A DNA stretch of 10,489 nt from Lachnospiraceae bacterium (GCA_014804185.1 JAAVAG010000102.1:1-10489), one strand, 5' to 3'. Counted from the stretch's first letter, positions 1-7,949 are shown. Notes: generated by a model from the sequence alone, not told the origin. Program-made: numbers and translations.

Positions 1-859
1 AAATTTCACGCAATTCATTATGTGTTCTGGCACCTAGAAAAATTACCTTGTCCGGCATATCGCTTGCCAGATTCTCCAGTTCTATCCTCAATGGCCCGTC
101 TCCTACAATCACCAATAAAGCATCCACCAATCTCATGGCTTCAATAAGATATTTCACCCCTTTTATTACAGCCAGTCGTCCCACAAACAACACTACCTTT
201 TTATCCCCATGCCCAAAATAATTCGGCACATAGTATTTTCTACCAAATTTTTCGACATCCACACCCATAGAAATTACAACCGGATTTACCTTTGGCGTCA
301 GTTCCTGTACCCGCTTTTTTAAATATCCGGACACAACAGTGACATGCTTCGCCCTGCTTAAACATCTAATCTTTAGTCTTCGAAAAATACCTTTATTTAA
401 TGAAGTCACATCTCCTCCATGACCAGTGACAATATATGGTTTTCGAAAAAAAGACTGCACAATTCCCTGTGGAATAAGCCAATGCGCATGAACTATATCA
501 AATTCAGGCAGCAATCTGTATAAATTCCACCATAGAGAAATAAACAGAAAAGGAACAAGCAGCGCGCGCGTTTTTTTCTCCCGTATTCTTGGCACAATAG
601 CCCCGGGATAACAGAGTGTTTCCCATTTATGGATGGGAAAATAATGATATCGAATCACATTTACTCCATCCATTATTTCTCTTTCTTTCGCACCAGGTGA
701 TGCTGGAACCAAGACTGTCACATCATATTCATCTATCATATGCGAGGAAAGATCCAATACAAATCTTGGCTCTGTATCTCCTTCCCATCTTGGAAATGTG
801 GATGCTGTGACAAGCAGTCTTTTCCTACCTTTTCCTTCTGTTATTCTCATTTTTATCAT
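1..859 (-). CDS. GT4-family glycosyltransferase, C-terminus cut by window edge
   Basis: This would be a cytoplasmic transferase that moves a sugar from a nucleotide donor onto a lipid-linked glycan. I translated 286 residues; the frame is still open at base 1, so the end of the donor-binding half is missing. Family marks visible are DIVHAHW at 121-127, the GHGGD acceptor-side loop at 146-150, MGVDVEKF at 198-205, and FVGRLAVIKG at 225-234 opening the second Rossmann domain; the later E-x7-E motif would lie outside the window. Start: ATG at 859, or the in-frame ATG at 850. GGGAG at 863-867 is only 3 nt from the first and 12 nt from the second, so the choice is open. It begins 26 nt after the GT2 stop and is probably the same operon. 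It is clearly more AT-rich than its upstream neighbours and uses many ATA, AGA and TTA codons, suggesting separate acquisition. The donor and acceptor sugars cannot be deduced. Confidence 0.9.
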   Translation of the reverse strand, partial: MIKMRITEGKGRKRLLVTASTFPRWEGDTEPRFVLDLSSHMIDEYDVTVLVPASPGAKEREIMDGVNVIRYHYFPIHKWETLCYPGAIVPRIREKKTRALLVPFLFISLWWNLYRLLPEFDIVHAHWLIPQGIVQSFFRKPYIVTGHGGDVTSLNKGIFRRLKIRCLSRAKHVTVVSGYLKKRVQELTPKVNPVVISMGVDVEKFGRKYYVPNYFGHGDKKVVLFVGRLAVIKGVKYLIEAMRLVDALLVIVGDGPLRIELENLASDMPDKVIFLGARTHNELREI

Positions 860-885
860 TCTCTCCCAAATTCACCACTTCAATT

Positions 886-1932
886 TCACCCCTCTATCGC
901 CTGTCTTTCCAGCATGACTGTTTTAGGCTCTACATCCCCCAACACCCGATACGTCCGGATTGCTTCTTTCTCCATCTTCTGCCTCATATAAAGGGCATTG
1001 TACTCCGCCCTCCTGGCATGGTACTGTGTATCCTGCAGGAGCTTCCTGTTGGCTGCGATCACATCCGCCACCAGCCCGATCATAAACGTCAGAAATCCCA
1101 TAATAATCAGAGTACAGGCCAGAATCAGAGACTGCACATGTCCGCCGGATTGCCCCTGTGACATAAAGTATAAAAACCGGCCCCCGATCAGCATCCCTGT
1201 CAGAATCGGAAGCATTGCGAGAAAACTGAAACTCTTCAACGGCTTGTACATCATATAGGCCCGCAGAATCGTCAGCATGGACTTCTTTACATAACCGAAA
1301 ATACTGTTAAAGAGCCTTGACGGCCGCAGTTCAGCATTGGTGCGCACCGGCACGCTGGTGATGGCGATCTTTTCACGTCCGGCCTGTACGATGGTTTCCA
1401 GTGTATATGTATAATCATTGACCACATTGATTCGCATGGCCGCATCTCTGCTCATGGCACGGAAACCGCTGGGCGCGTCGGGAATGTCCGTATTGGATGC
1501 CTTTCGCACCACCCAGCTGCCAAAGTGCTGCAGCTTTTTCTTTACAAAGGAAAAGTGTTCAGTGTCGTCAATGGGCCTTGCCCCTATGACAATATCCGCC
1601 GTCCCGTCCAGAATTGGTCGTATCAGAGCGGCAATATCTTCTGCACAGTACTGGTTGTCCGCGTCTGTATTCACAATAATGTCCGCTCCGTTTCGCAGAC
1701 ACCCGTCCAGCCCCGCCATAAAACCTTTGGCCAGTCCCTTGTTCTGCTTAAAGCTGACAATATGATGAACACCCCATTTTTTTGCCACCTCCACCGTGTT
1801 GTCACGGCTGCCGTCATTGATAATCAGATATTCTATGGTATCAATTCCGGGAAGCGACTTTGGCAGATCATTTAATGCAATCTCCAACGTTTCCGCCTCG
1901 TTATAACATGGTATCTGAATAATCAGCTTCAT
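886..1932 (-). CDS. Membrane-anchored GT2 glycosyltransferase (DPM1/GtrB-like)
   Basis: This 348-residue protein has a GT-A catalytic domain followed by a membrane anchor. Such enzymes usually transfer a sugar to polyprenyl phosphate or extend a lipid-linked glycan at the inner face of the membrane. Seen: IPCYNEAETL at 7-16 (nucleotide-binding start of GT2), NDGSRDNT at 39-46, the DxD metal site DAD at 90-92 within NTDADNQY, and PSGFRAMSR at 154-162. Two hydrophobic segments lie near 233-257 and 266-292, followed by a charged, probably cytoplasmic tail of about 55 residues. The two-helix C-terminal anchor resembles GtrB/DPM-type enzymes. An exact AGGAGG (1939-1944) lies 6 nt before the ATG and overlaps the stop codon of the UDP-glucose dehydrogenase gene, so the two are probably translationally linked. 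With UDP-glucuronate made next door, a uronic-acid donor is plausible but unproven. Confidence 0.92.
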   Translation of the reverse strand: MKLIIQIPCYNEAETLEIALNDLPKSLPGIDTIEYLIINDGSRDNTVEVAKKWGVHHIVSFKQNKGLAKGFMAGLDGCLRNGADIIVNTDADNQYCAEDIAALIRPILDGTADIVIGARPIDDTEHFSFVKKKLQHFGSWVVRKASNTDIPDAPSGFRAMSRDAAMRINVVNDYTYTLETIVQAGREKIAITSVPVRTNAELRPSRLFNSIFGYVKKSMLTILRAYMMYKPLKSFSFLAMLPILTGMLIGGRFLYFMSQGQSGGHVQSLILACTLIIMGFLTFMIGLVADVIAANRKLLQDTQYHARRAEYNALYMRQKMEKEAIRTYRVLGDVEPKTVMLERQAIEG

Positions 1933-1942
1933 AGCGTACCTC

Positions 1943-3166
1943 CTAATCTTTTCCGAACAGATCCCTCGTATATACTTTATCTTTTACATCCGAGAGTTCC
2001 TCTGAAAACCGATTGGCAAGAATAATCTCCGAAAATCTCTTGAAAACATCCAATTCCTTTACTACTACGCATCCAAATACAGAATCCTCTTTCGCCAGCG
2101 GCTCATAGATGATGACTTCCACCCCTTTGGCGCGCAGTCTCCTGATGATCCCCAGCACGGAAGACTGTCTGAAATTGTCTGATCCGGCTTTCATAGCCAG
2201 ACGGTAGATACCCGCCGTACATTTTTGCGCCTGCTTCTTCCTGGTTTCAAAGTTCAGCTTATGCAGCACCTGTTCTGCGATATAATCCTTGCGGGTGCGG
2301 TTGGCCTCCACAATGGCGCTGATAATGTTGTTTGGCACCTTGTCATAATTTGCCAGAAGCTGCTTGGTATCTTTGGGCAGACAGTATCCGCCGTAGCCAA
2401 AGGAGGGATTATTGTAATGCTCCCCGATGCGAGGATCCATACACACGCCCTTTACGATCTGTTCCGTATTCAGCCCCCTGATCTCCGAATAAGTGTCCAG
2501 TTCATTAAAAAAGGCCACCCGGAGCGCCAGATATGTATTTGCAAAGAGTTTGACGGATTCCGCCTCTTTCGTTCCCATAAGCAGCACCGGAATCTCCTCC
2601 CGTATGGCTCCTTCTTGCAGCAGTCCTGCAAATGCTTCTGCTTTCCGCACCGCTTCCGCATCTTCCAGATCCGTCCCCACAATGATCCTGGAGGGATACA
2701 GATTGTCGTACAGCGCTTTTCCCTCCCGCAGAAATTCCGGTGAAAACAGGATATGGCAGCTGTTATATTTCTCCTTTGCATACTCGGTAAATCCCACCGG
2801 TACTGTGGACTTTACTATGATATACGCCGCCGGATTCAGACGGACGACTTCCGCAATCACACTCTCCACGGAGGATGTGTCAAAATAATGCTTTTCCTCG
2901 TCATAGTTGGTGGGAGTAGATACAATGACATAATCCGCCTCTTGATATGCCTTACATGCTTCCTGTCCCGCCGTGACAGCATGCAGCCGCAGATCATGTG
3001 TCCCAAGATATTCTTCCAGTTCCCGGTCCGCTATGGGAGACTTTCCGCTGTTGACCATATTCACTTTTGCCTGCAGCGTATCCACCGCTGTCACATCATG
3101 ATGCTGTGCCAGCAAAACCGCATTGGACAGTCCCACATATCCGATTCCGGCTACCGCTATCTTCAT
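1943..3166 (-). CDS. ugd: UDP-glucose 6-dehydrogenase
   Basis: Ugd oxidises UDP-glucose twice with NAD+ to UDP-glucuronate in the cytoplasm, supplying uronic acid for surface polysaccharide. The 407-residue product has the N-terminal NAD-binding GIGYVG at 7-12, STVPVGFT at 120-127, FSPEFLREGKA at 141-151, the central-domain helix with ESVKLFANTYLALRVAFFNE at 203-222, and the catalytic cysteine Cys262 in GYGGYCLPKDT (257-267). The C-terminal UDP-binding domain starts near GIYRLAMKAGSDNFR at 319-333. The length fits the compact bacterial Ugd type. Its ATG overlaps the stop of the SH3-protein gene as ATGA (3163-3166), with GGAGGAG just upstream, so it should be translationally coupled. UDP-ManNAc dehydrogenase is the main alternative in this superfamily; the overall motif set favours Ugd. 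Confidence 0.95.
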   Translation of the reverse strand: MKIAVAGIGYVGLSNAVLLAQHHDVTAVDTLQAKVNMVNSGKSPIADRELEEYLGTHDLRLHAVTAGQEACKAYQEADYVIVSTPTNYDEEKHYFDTSSVESVIAEVVRLNPAAYIIVKSTVPVGFTEYAKEKYNSCHILFSPEFLREGKALYDNLYPSRIIVGTDLEDAEAVRKAEAFAGLLQEGAIREEIPVLLMGTKEAESVKLFANTYLALRVAFFNELDTYSEIRGLNTEQIVKGVCMDPRIGEHYNNPSFGYGGYCLPKDTKQLLANYDKVPNNIISAIVEANRTRKDYIAEQVLHKLNFETRKKQAQKCTAGIYRLAMKAGSDNFRQSSVLGIIRRLRAKGVEVIIYEPLAKEDSVFGCVVVKELDVFKRFSEIILANRFSEELSDVKDKVYTRDLFGKD

Positions 3167-3963
3167 TCTGTCTCCTCCGTATCATACATGTCTTCTTCCT
3201 CTTCCGTATCGTACCACTGTTCCTCATCCATACCTTCTGCATCTTCGATATCTTCTATATTTTCAATTTCATCCGCGTCATCCACATCCGCTTTTTTCTG
3301 GTTGCCTGCATTTTCCTGCTGCTTTTCTTTCATGATCTGTATGGCGCCATAGATCAGGATGATCACCACTACCGCCGCGAGAATCACAAAGGTGGAAATA
3401 TTTCCGCCGCCCTTCTTTTTTTCCCCTCCGGACTCCCCGGACTGCTTATCTATGTCACCGTTTTCCGGATCCGGGTTTTCGCCCTCCGCCTGTAAATTCT
3501 CCGGGTTATTCTCCTGCTCATTTTCTCTATCGTCAGTGATATCCTGCAGTACATCTTCCGGTATCGGGGTGCCTGGCATCCACTGCTGACTTTCCTCGTC
3601 ATCCGTTGTTTCTTCCCCTGTCTGCGCTCCGTATACCGCCAGAAGATCCGCTCTTACATATCCCGTCTCCCCCTGAAAGACCACTTTATACCAGCCTTCC
3701 TCCGTCAGTTCTACGGCGAATATTTTCTCTCCCTCTTCCAGCTTTCCCAGAGACTCAGTGGAGGCGTCCGGACCGCTTCGCACGTTTGCCTTGGTCACGG
3801 CGTACATCAGCGTCGTGCTGGTAATGTTCTCCGGCGTCTGCGCTGCCTGTATCCTCATGGGAGACATAGAGACCATCAGCGTCACAGCCGTCAGCAAAAA
3901 AACTCTCCATATCCCAGATTTCCAAATCTTCTTCCTCTGTCTGCTTCCCACTGTTATGTTCAC
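3163..3963 (-). CDS. Membrane-anchored extracellular SH3-domain protein with acidic cytoplasmic tail
   Basis: I do not recognise a named family. The architecture from the chosen GTG start (266 residues) is: a basic N-terminus then a hydrophobic signal segment (about 17-35, ending MRIQAAQ); a bacterial SH3b domain at about 51-110 with the typical KANVRSGPDAST and GWYKVVFQGETGYVRADLL; a hydrophilic Glu/Asn/Asp-rich linker at 111-185; one membrane helix at about 188-211; and a strongly acidic tail at 225-266 ending TEEEEDMYDTEETE. SH3b domains of this kind often bind cell-wall peptides, so the protein may tether or sense the wall at the synthesis site; this is inference. The frame is open upstream to 4131, but those residues look like non-coding translation of the previous gene. 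GTG at 3963 is preferred because it places the signal peptide correctly and has a purine-rich AGGGAAG upstream; the exact start is moderately certain. Confidence 0.82.
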   Translation of the reverse strand: MNITVGSRQRKKIWKSGIWRVFLLTAVTLMVSMSPMRIQAAQTPENITSTTLMYAVTKANVRSGPDASTESLGKLEEGEKIFAVELTEEGWYKVVFQGETGYVRADLLAVYGAQTGEETTDDEESQQWMPGTPIPEDVLQDITDDRENEQENNPENLQAEGENPDPENGDIDKQSGESGGEKKKGGGNISTFVILAAVVVIILIYGAIQIMKEKQQENAGNQKKADVDDADEIENIEDIEDAEGMDEEQWYDTEEEEDMYDTEETE

Positions 3964-5326
3964 GTCTCTTTCTTCCCTTTCTGTCTGTCCCGACGTTTTT
4001 TGTTTCCACAATCTTTTCCGCCCGGGCCCTCTCCGGTCTGCCATGCAGAGCCATCGCTGCAAATAGCAGATATACCGGTGTGGACACCGGCTGCTGTCCA
4101 TAAAAGACAGCCTGCAGGAGAAATACCACAAAAAATACTACTGTCTCCGGCTCTGTATTTTTCTGACGGATCAGTTCCGCCATCCTCCCTGCGGCAAGGA
4201 CCGCTATACAGATCAGCCATATTGCTCCTGGGATTCCGTACCATTCCGCCGCATCCCCAAAAGCGCCCCTATGCCTCTCCGCCGCCAGGCAGAGTTCTTC
4301 CGAGAGGAGGCTGACCAGAGCCGCACCCCCTTGAAGATCCGCCTCTGCAGCGTGGCTGCCCGGCAGCAAAAGCAGAACAAACGCGATACCGCATCCTGCA
4401 AGTATCCATCCCATGATCAGACGAAATTTCTCGTATGAACCATTCGTTTTCTCAGACGAGCTTTTTCTCTCCGGTGCCTTGCCGCCATCCTGCGGCAGTC
4501 GGTCCCACCATGCGAAAAAAATGCTTCCTGCTATTGCTATGATGAGATCCAAATATATGCTGTTTTCCAAGCTATAGGAAACCTCTGTTTTGATCAGAGA
4601 CGTATAGTTTGTCAGCAGGCACATATTCGACATCATAAAAAAATAGAGGAACAACAGCTGCATAATCCTTTGGATATATTTCCGCTCCGGCTTATGCGCC
4701 AGAATGGAGATGGGAAAACTGATGCCAAGCAGCGCCATCCCGATGATATCTCTGACAAGAAACAGCAGAAAATATCCACAGGCCGCCATAATCAGGCAGA
4801 ATATGCGCTTTGTCTGATCTTTCTCGCGGCAGTACAGCTCCCCAGCCGCCGCACTTATCAGAAGAAGCAGAGAGCAAAGCGCCTGTTTATCATCCAGAAG
4901 CGGCTGCAGATTCACGGTATAGGAGGGATCCGCCAGAAAATTCCACAGCAGTCCCCCATATAGAACTGTTCCGCTAAAAAGCACGGTATATGCGTATACA
5001 GGCTTATATCCGGTCCGTGTGTAAACCAGATAAAACAGCAGCAACAAGGCCACGGTGAGCAGGCTGCTTTCCTCGCATCCCGCCATGGTAACCGCGCCCC
5101 ATATAAGCTGCAGAACATTCCAGAGCAGAGCAAGTCCCAACATATATACTAACGGCGTGCGCCTGATTTCGCTGTCCTTTTTTTCATACAGCCGGAGAAT
5201 GCCACCCGCGGCGGCCGCAAGCCAGACCAGCCAGGTTTTTACGGAGATTCCAGCGATCTGCCACGCGGGCTGTATCAGTATAAATACGGCCAGAATACAT
5301 ATCAGAAATATTCTTTTTTGTTTCAT
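3755..5326 (-). CDS. Polytopic membrane protein, Wzy/O-antigen-ligase-like (probable polymerase or ligase)
   Basis: The 523-residue product has roughly ten to twelve hydrophobic segments over residues 1-430, so it is an integral membrane protein. Features reminiscent of the O-antigen ligase/polymerase (Wzy/WaaL) superfamily are a charged residue opening a helix in LVRDIIGMALLG (190-201), a large non-membrane loop at about 324-365, and EWYGIPGAIWLI (361-372), resembling the conserved segment that leads into the last helices of those enzymes. Family identity is inference; no catalytic residue can be confirmed. The start is ATG 5326, with GAGG 6 nt upstream, rather than more distal ATGs whose peptide is not membrane-like. 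It follows the GT-C gene by 19 nt. Oddity: after the last helix the frame runs on for about 95 hydrophilic residues, and the last 209 nt overlap the SH3-protein gene in another frame, so the natural C-terminus is uncertain. Confidence 0.75.
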   Translation of the reverse strand: MKQKRIFLICILAVFILIQPAWQIAGISVKTWLVWLAAAAGGILRLYEKKDSEIRRTPLVYMLGLALLWNVLQLIWGAVTMAGCEESSLLTVALLLLFYLVYTRTGYKPVYAYTVLFSGTVLYGGLLWNFLADPSYTVNLQPLLDDKQALCSLLLLISAAAGELYCREKDQTKRIFCLIMAACGYFLLFLVRDIIGMALLGISFPISILAHKPERKYIQRIMQLLFLYFFMMSNMCLLTNYTSLIKTEVSYSLENSIYLDLIIAIAGSIFFAWWDRLPQDGGKAPERKSSSEKTNGSYEKFRLIMGWILAGCGIAFVLLLLPGSHAAEADLQGGAALVSLLSEELCLAAERHRGAFGDAAEWYGIPGAIWLICIAVLAAGRMAELIRQKNTEPETVVFFVVFLLQAVFYGQQPVSTPVYLLFAAMALHGRPERARAEKIVETKNVGTDRKGRKRREHNSGKQTEEEDLEIWDMESFFADGCDADGLYVSHEDTGSADAGEHYQHDADVRRDQGKRAKRSGRLH

Positions 5327-5345
5327 CACGTACCTCGCTGTATGT

Positions 5346-7094
5346 TCAGGGTGTATTATAATAAATCCAATAATGCGGCGTCTCCAATACATTGGCATAT
5401 CGAAGACATATGGTTTCCGCCGCCTGCTCTCCCACCGGCATAACTATAAAATCCTCCTGACCGCAGCCGGAAATTTCCTCCTCCGTCATCAGATGCAGCG
5501 GAAATTCCTGCAAGATATACTGCACCAGATAGATCCGCCTGCTCTTCTCCCGATATAGATATACCGCCTTTGCGTCTTTTCGCCCGTCCAACATTTCCTT
5601 TACCAGACATAGTTTCTCCGCATCCTCACGCTGTGCCCGGCCTGCGGAGAGCGTGAGATTATTTCCCGCATAAATGGACAGCCCCAGCTGCAAAACACAT
5701 ATGGTCACAAGCAGAAATCTGCGCCTTTTCCCTCCTCCGGTAAACCATAACGCTGCCAGTACGGCCACACCCCCGAGGCCGCCCGCCAGATAAGCGTATA
5801 AAAGTATTTGAGTGTCATAGTTTTCAGCTATTTTCAGTGCGTACAAGATTCCTGTAATAGAGTGTCTGTTTGTATAGAGAATTTCTCCGCTGCCTAGCAG
5901 AAAATAAATCACAAAAAAACTTCCGCTCAAAATCCCCAGCAGCCACAGCGCCCGTCTCTTAAACTCCGGATGCAAGAGCAGCTGCGCCGTTCCCAGCGCC
6001 ATAATGACAGGGATTGTATTCTCATGGTATCTCCCGTATAAGACCCCATCCAGCCGACTGGAAGAGAGGCAGTAAATATTGGTGATCATCACTGCTGCCA
6101 CATGGGACAGCAGAAGCCACAAATACAGCCATTGGTACTGCGGAAACGGTTTCTTTCCGCGCAATGTTTCTAAAAATGTCTTAAGTTTTCGAAGTAAAAA
6201 GGCCATTCCCCAATAGTACAGTCCAAAGCTGGCGCATCCCAGATAAAACACTTTTCCCGCCAGTCCTGTCAGGAACCGGTAGATGCCCTCCAGCGAAAAA
6301 AGAAGCTTCAGTTTTCCCCACTGCCCACTGTAGTCGTTGGCGCTGACCAGATTCTGGTACTGCTGCGACGCCACACCGCTTACTATATATTCCTTGATAT
6401 AACCTGCCGCGGCCAGGATCATTCCGGTGAGAATCAGAAGTCCCAAAGTATACCACAATTTTCTTCGGCTTTTCTCCCGCAGCAGTTCTGCCGCAAGCAT
6501 ACAGAGTACAGTGGCAAGCATAATCCCCACCGTCCGCAGATGCACCAGATACATCATTCCGCAGATCAGCATAACGAACAGTCCGCTCCGAATCCCCGGG
6601 TGATCTGTCCATCTGACCATGCCATAAGCCAGCAGGACATACAGAAAAACCAGCAGAGTCTCCGCCATAGTTGTCTGCGCGTAAGTAATATAGGCCACAT
6701 ACAGCATGGCCGCGCCGCTTATAAAGGCTGACAGTGCTCTTCCCATCTGAGGCAGAATTCTGTTTATGATTTGATAAAGCAGTCCTGCGGCGGCAGCCAG
6801 CAGCAGAAAATTGACCGTCACCATACATCTGTACAAAAGCACAGGATCTTTGATCAGCTTCAAAAAAGGCAGCATCAGCAGCCCGTATCCCGGAGAATAC
6901 CAGGAATGCAGGGACATCACCTCTTTCCAGTCCATGCCCGCCATAGATGCAGCCTGCGCCCAATAACCGAATTCATCCGGCAGAATCACAGGTCCGTATG
7001 TATGGGGAAGAACATACAGCACCATGCAGATCCATACGCTGCCAAAGCCCGCCCATATATACCACTGATGCCGCACCCTCTTCTTCTGTTCCAT
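5346..7094 (-). CDS. GT-C superfamily membrane glycosyltransferase (PMT/ArnT-like)
   Basis: This 582-residue multi-pass protein probably transfers a sugar from a polyprenyl-phosphate carrier onto a glycan or protein outside the membrane. The first helix (about 11-29) is followed by an extracytoplasmic loop with the acidic pair DE at 40-41 in ILPDEFGYWAQA, then HSWYSPGYGLLMLPFLKLI; this layout (acidic pair just after helix 1, then an aromatic-rich P-GY stretch) is typical of GT39/GT83-like GT-C enzymes. About ten more helices follow, and the last about 105 residues form a soluble domain ending HYWIYYNTP. The start is ATG 7094 because GAGG lies 5 nt upstream of it; the ATG at 7109 lacks a binding site. 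It is separated from the first operon gene by 69 nt holding a strong hairpin, and is followed 19 nt later by the Wzy-like gene. The donor is unknown; an O-mannosyltransferase-like or lipid-linked-sugar role are both possible. Confidence 0.85.
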   Translation of the reverse strand: MEQKKRVRHQWYIWAGFGSVWICMVLYVLPHTYGPVILPDEFGYWAQAASMAGMDWKEVMSLHSWYSPGYGLLMLPFLKLIKDPVLLYRCMVTVNFLLLAAAAGLLYQIINRILPQMGRALSAFISGAAMLYVAYITYAQTTMAETLLVFLYVLLAYGMVRWTDHPGIRSGLFVMLICGMMYLVHLRTVGIMLATVLCMLAAELLREKSRRKLWYTLGLLILTGMILAAAGYIKEYIVSGVASQQYQNLVSANDYSGQWGKLKLLFSLEGIYRFLTGLAGKVFYLGCASFGLYYWGMAFLLRKLKTFLETLRGKKPFPQYQWLYLWLLLSHVAAVMITNIYCLSSSRLDGVLYGRYHENTIPVIMALGTAQLLLHPEFKRRALWLLGILSGSFFVIYFLLGSGEILYTNRHSITGILYALKIAENYDTQILLYAYLAGGLGGVAVLAALWFTGGGKRRRFLLVTICVLQLGLSIYAGNNLTLSAGRAQREDAEKLCLVKEMLDGRKDAKAVYLYREKSRRIYLVQYILQEFPLHLMTEEEISGCGQEDFIVMPVGEQAAETICLRYANVLETPHYWIYYNTP

Positions 7095-7110
7095 CGTTTC
7101 CTCGCACATG

Positions 7111-7142
7111 GGAATAGCCGGCGGTTGCCCGCTGGCTATTCC
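7111..7142 (-). promoter_or_regulatory. Intercistronic hairpin with GCAA tetraloop
   Basis: The arms are GGAATAGCC (7111-7119) and GGCTATTCC (7134-7142), extended inward by GCGG/CCGC across one mismatch, making about 14 stacked positions closed by a four-base loop. In the minus-strand transcript the loop reads GCAA, a stable GNRA tetraloop. No U-run follows in the direction of transcription (the next bases are CCCAUGUG), so it is not a standard intrinsic terminator. It sits between the secreted-protein gene and the GT-C gene, 13 nt before the latter's GAGG. Likely roles are 3'-end protection or processing, lowering expression of the membrane enzymes relative to the abundant first product, or factor-dependent attenuation; which one is inference. 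Confidence 0.75.
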
Positions 7143-7163
7143 GCATTAGTTTCATGTACTCCC

Positions 7164-7895
7164 CTATTTGAACATGTCAAAACTTCCGGCAGGCGCTTTC
7201 ACAAGAGTAAATACGCCAAATCCATCCGTCTCAAAGATGAACGCCTCAGGATCATACCTCAGGGCCGTCAGAATGCTGACTTTGCCGCCGGCCTGTACAC
7301 GGATGGCCGCATACTCATAACCGTCCTGTCTGAAAGATTCCGGTATCCCGATAGCCATTATGATAGGCTGCTCGATATCGGTAACCTGCGAATTATCCAC
7401 ATATGCATGGATATCCACCTCGGGTCCTCTGACAGCAGAGATGCCGTTTGCAGCCAGTATCTCGAGACCATCCACAATGCTGGCTTCCGCCAATGATCCG
7501 TGCTGTGAGTTCACCACATTCACGCTGACATTAGCATTTTCGCTGACGCCAAACGCCGCTTTCACCTCTGCAAGAGGAATGATCACAGCAACACCGTTTA
7601 CATCCGTCGCCTTATAGGTTCCGGGTACCGGGGACACCCACTTTTCACCAGCCGCGGAATATACCACATTTTCCTTAACGCTGGTGCTGCTTCCCTTTGA
7701 AGGAGCAGGAGCGGGCGTGACGGGCGTTTCCTGGGTGGGATCGCTGGTTTCAGGATCGCTTACATCACTGGATTCCTCGCTTCCCGCCAGCAGCTGGATG
7801 CCGCCGTTAGCGCTTACAGCAAGAACTGGGGACGCTGCCACCATGGCCGCCATGGCGAAGATACCGATTTTCTTGAGTACCTTCTTACTAACCAT
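7164..7895 (-). CDS. Secreted protein of unknown function, first gene of the polysaccharide operon
   Basis: I do not recognise a family. The 243-residue product has a classic Sec signal peptide: the KKVLKK basic region, a hydrophobic core at about 11-26, and probable cleavage after AVSA at 29. A low-complexity acidic/Ser/Thr/Pro linker follows (40-72, including PVTPAPAPS). The rest (75-243) looks like a folded beta-rich domain ending with DGFGVFTLVKAP. There is no cysteine, no sortase LPxTG motif and no membrane anchor, so it should be released or held non-covalently. An exact AGGAGG (7905-7910) lies 9 nt before the ATG, predicting high translation. It is the gene nearest to the recombinase segment and thus the first to respond if that segment controls transcription. 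It may be a matrix or cell-wall protein co-produced with the glycan; that is inference. Confidence 0.88.
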   Translation of the reverse strand: MVSKKVLKKIGIFAMAAMVAASPVLAVSANGGIQLLAGSEESSDVSDPETSDPTQETPVTPAPAPSKGSSTSVKENVVYSAAGEKWVSPVPGTYKATDVNGVAVIIPLAEVKAAFGVSENANVSVNVVNSQHGSLAEASIVDGLEILAANGISAVRGPEVDIHAYVDNSQVTDIEQPIIMAIGIPESFRQDGYEYAAIRVQAGGKVSILTALRYDPEAFIFETDGFGVFTLVKAPAGSFDMFK

Positions 7896-7920
7896 CTTTT
7901 TTTACCTCCTTATTTGATCT

Positions 7921-7949
7921 ATATATTCAGAGAGACTCTCTGGATATAT
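7921..7949 (-). promoter_or_regulatory. Near-perfect 29-nt palindrome just upstream of the first operon gene
   Basis: The core CAGAGAG (7928-7934) and CTCTCTG (7936-7942) are separated by one base and extended on both sides by ATATAT arms, with only one imperfect pair (7927/7943). It ends 10 nt before the AGGAGG of the secreted-protein gene. As DNA it could be an operator. In RNA the centre must open, but a hairpin of about 12 pairs would remain just before the ribosome binding site and could affect translation or mRNA stability. No U-run follows, so it is not a terminator. Confidence 0.7.

Noticed and set aside
2225..3352. Plus-strand open frames opposite ugd and the SH3-protein gene
   Set aside because: Their low-complexity Ser/Ile/Phe/His-rich sequences are what the acidic and membrane-coding strand gives when read in reverse; ugd is certain on the other strand.
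3964..4131. Upstream extension of the SH3-protein frame to ATG 4131
   Set aside because: The extra 56 residues are an out-of-frame reading of the membrane-protein gene and would bury the signal peptide in the middle of the protein.
7111..7142. Intrinsic terminator after the first operon gene
   Set aside because: The stem is strong but no U-run follows in the direction of transcription.
6771..7496. Plus-strand open frame of 241 codons
   Set aside because: It is antisense to two well-supported genes, covers their junction and hairpin, has no recognisable domain and no good ribosome binding site.
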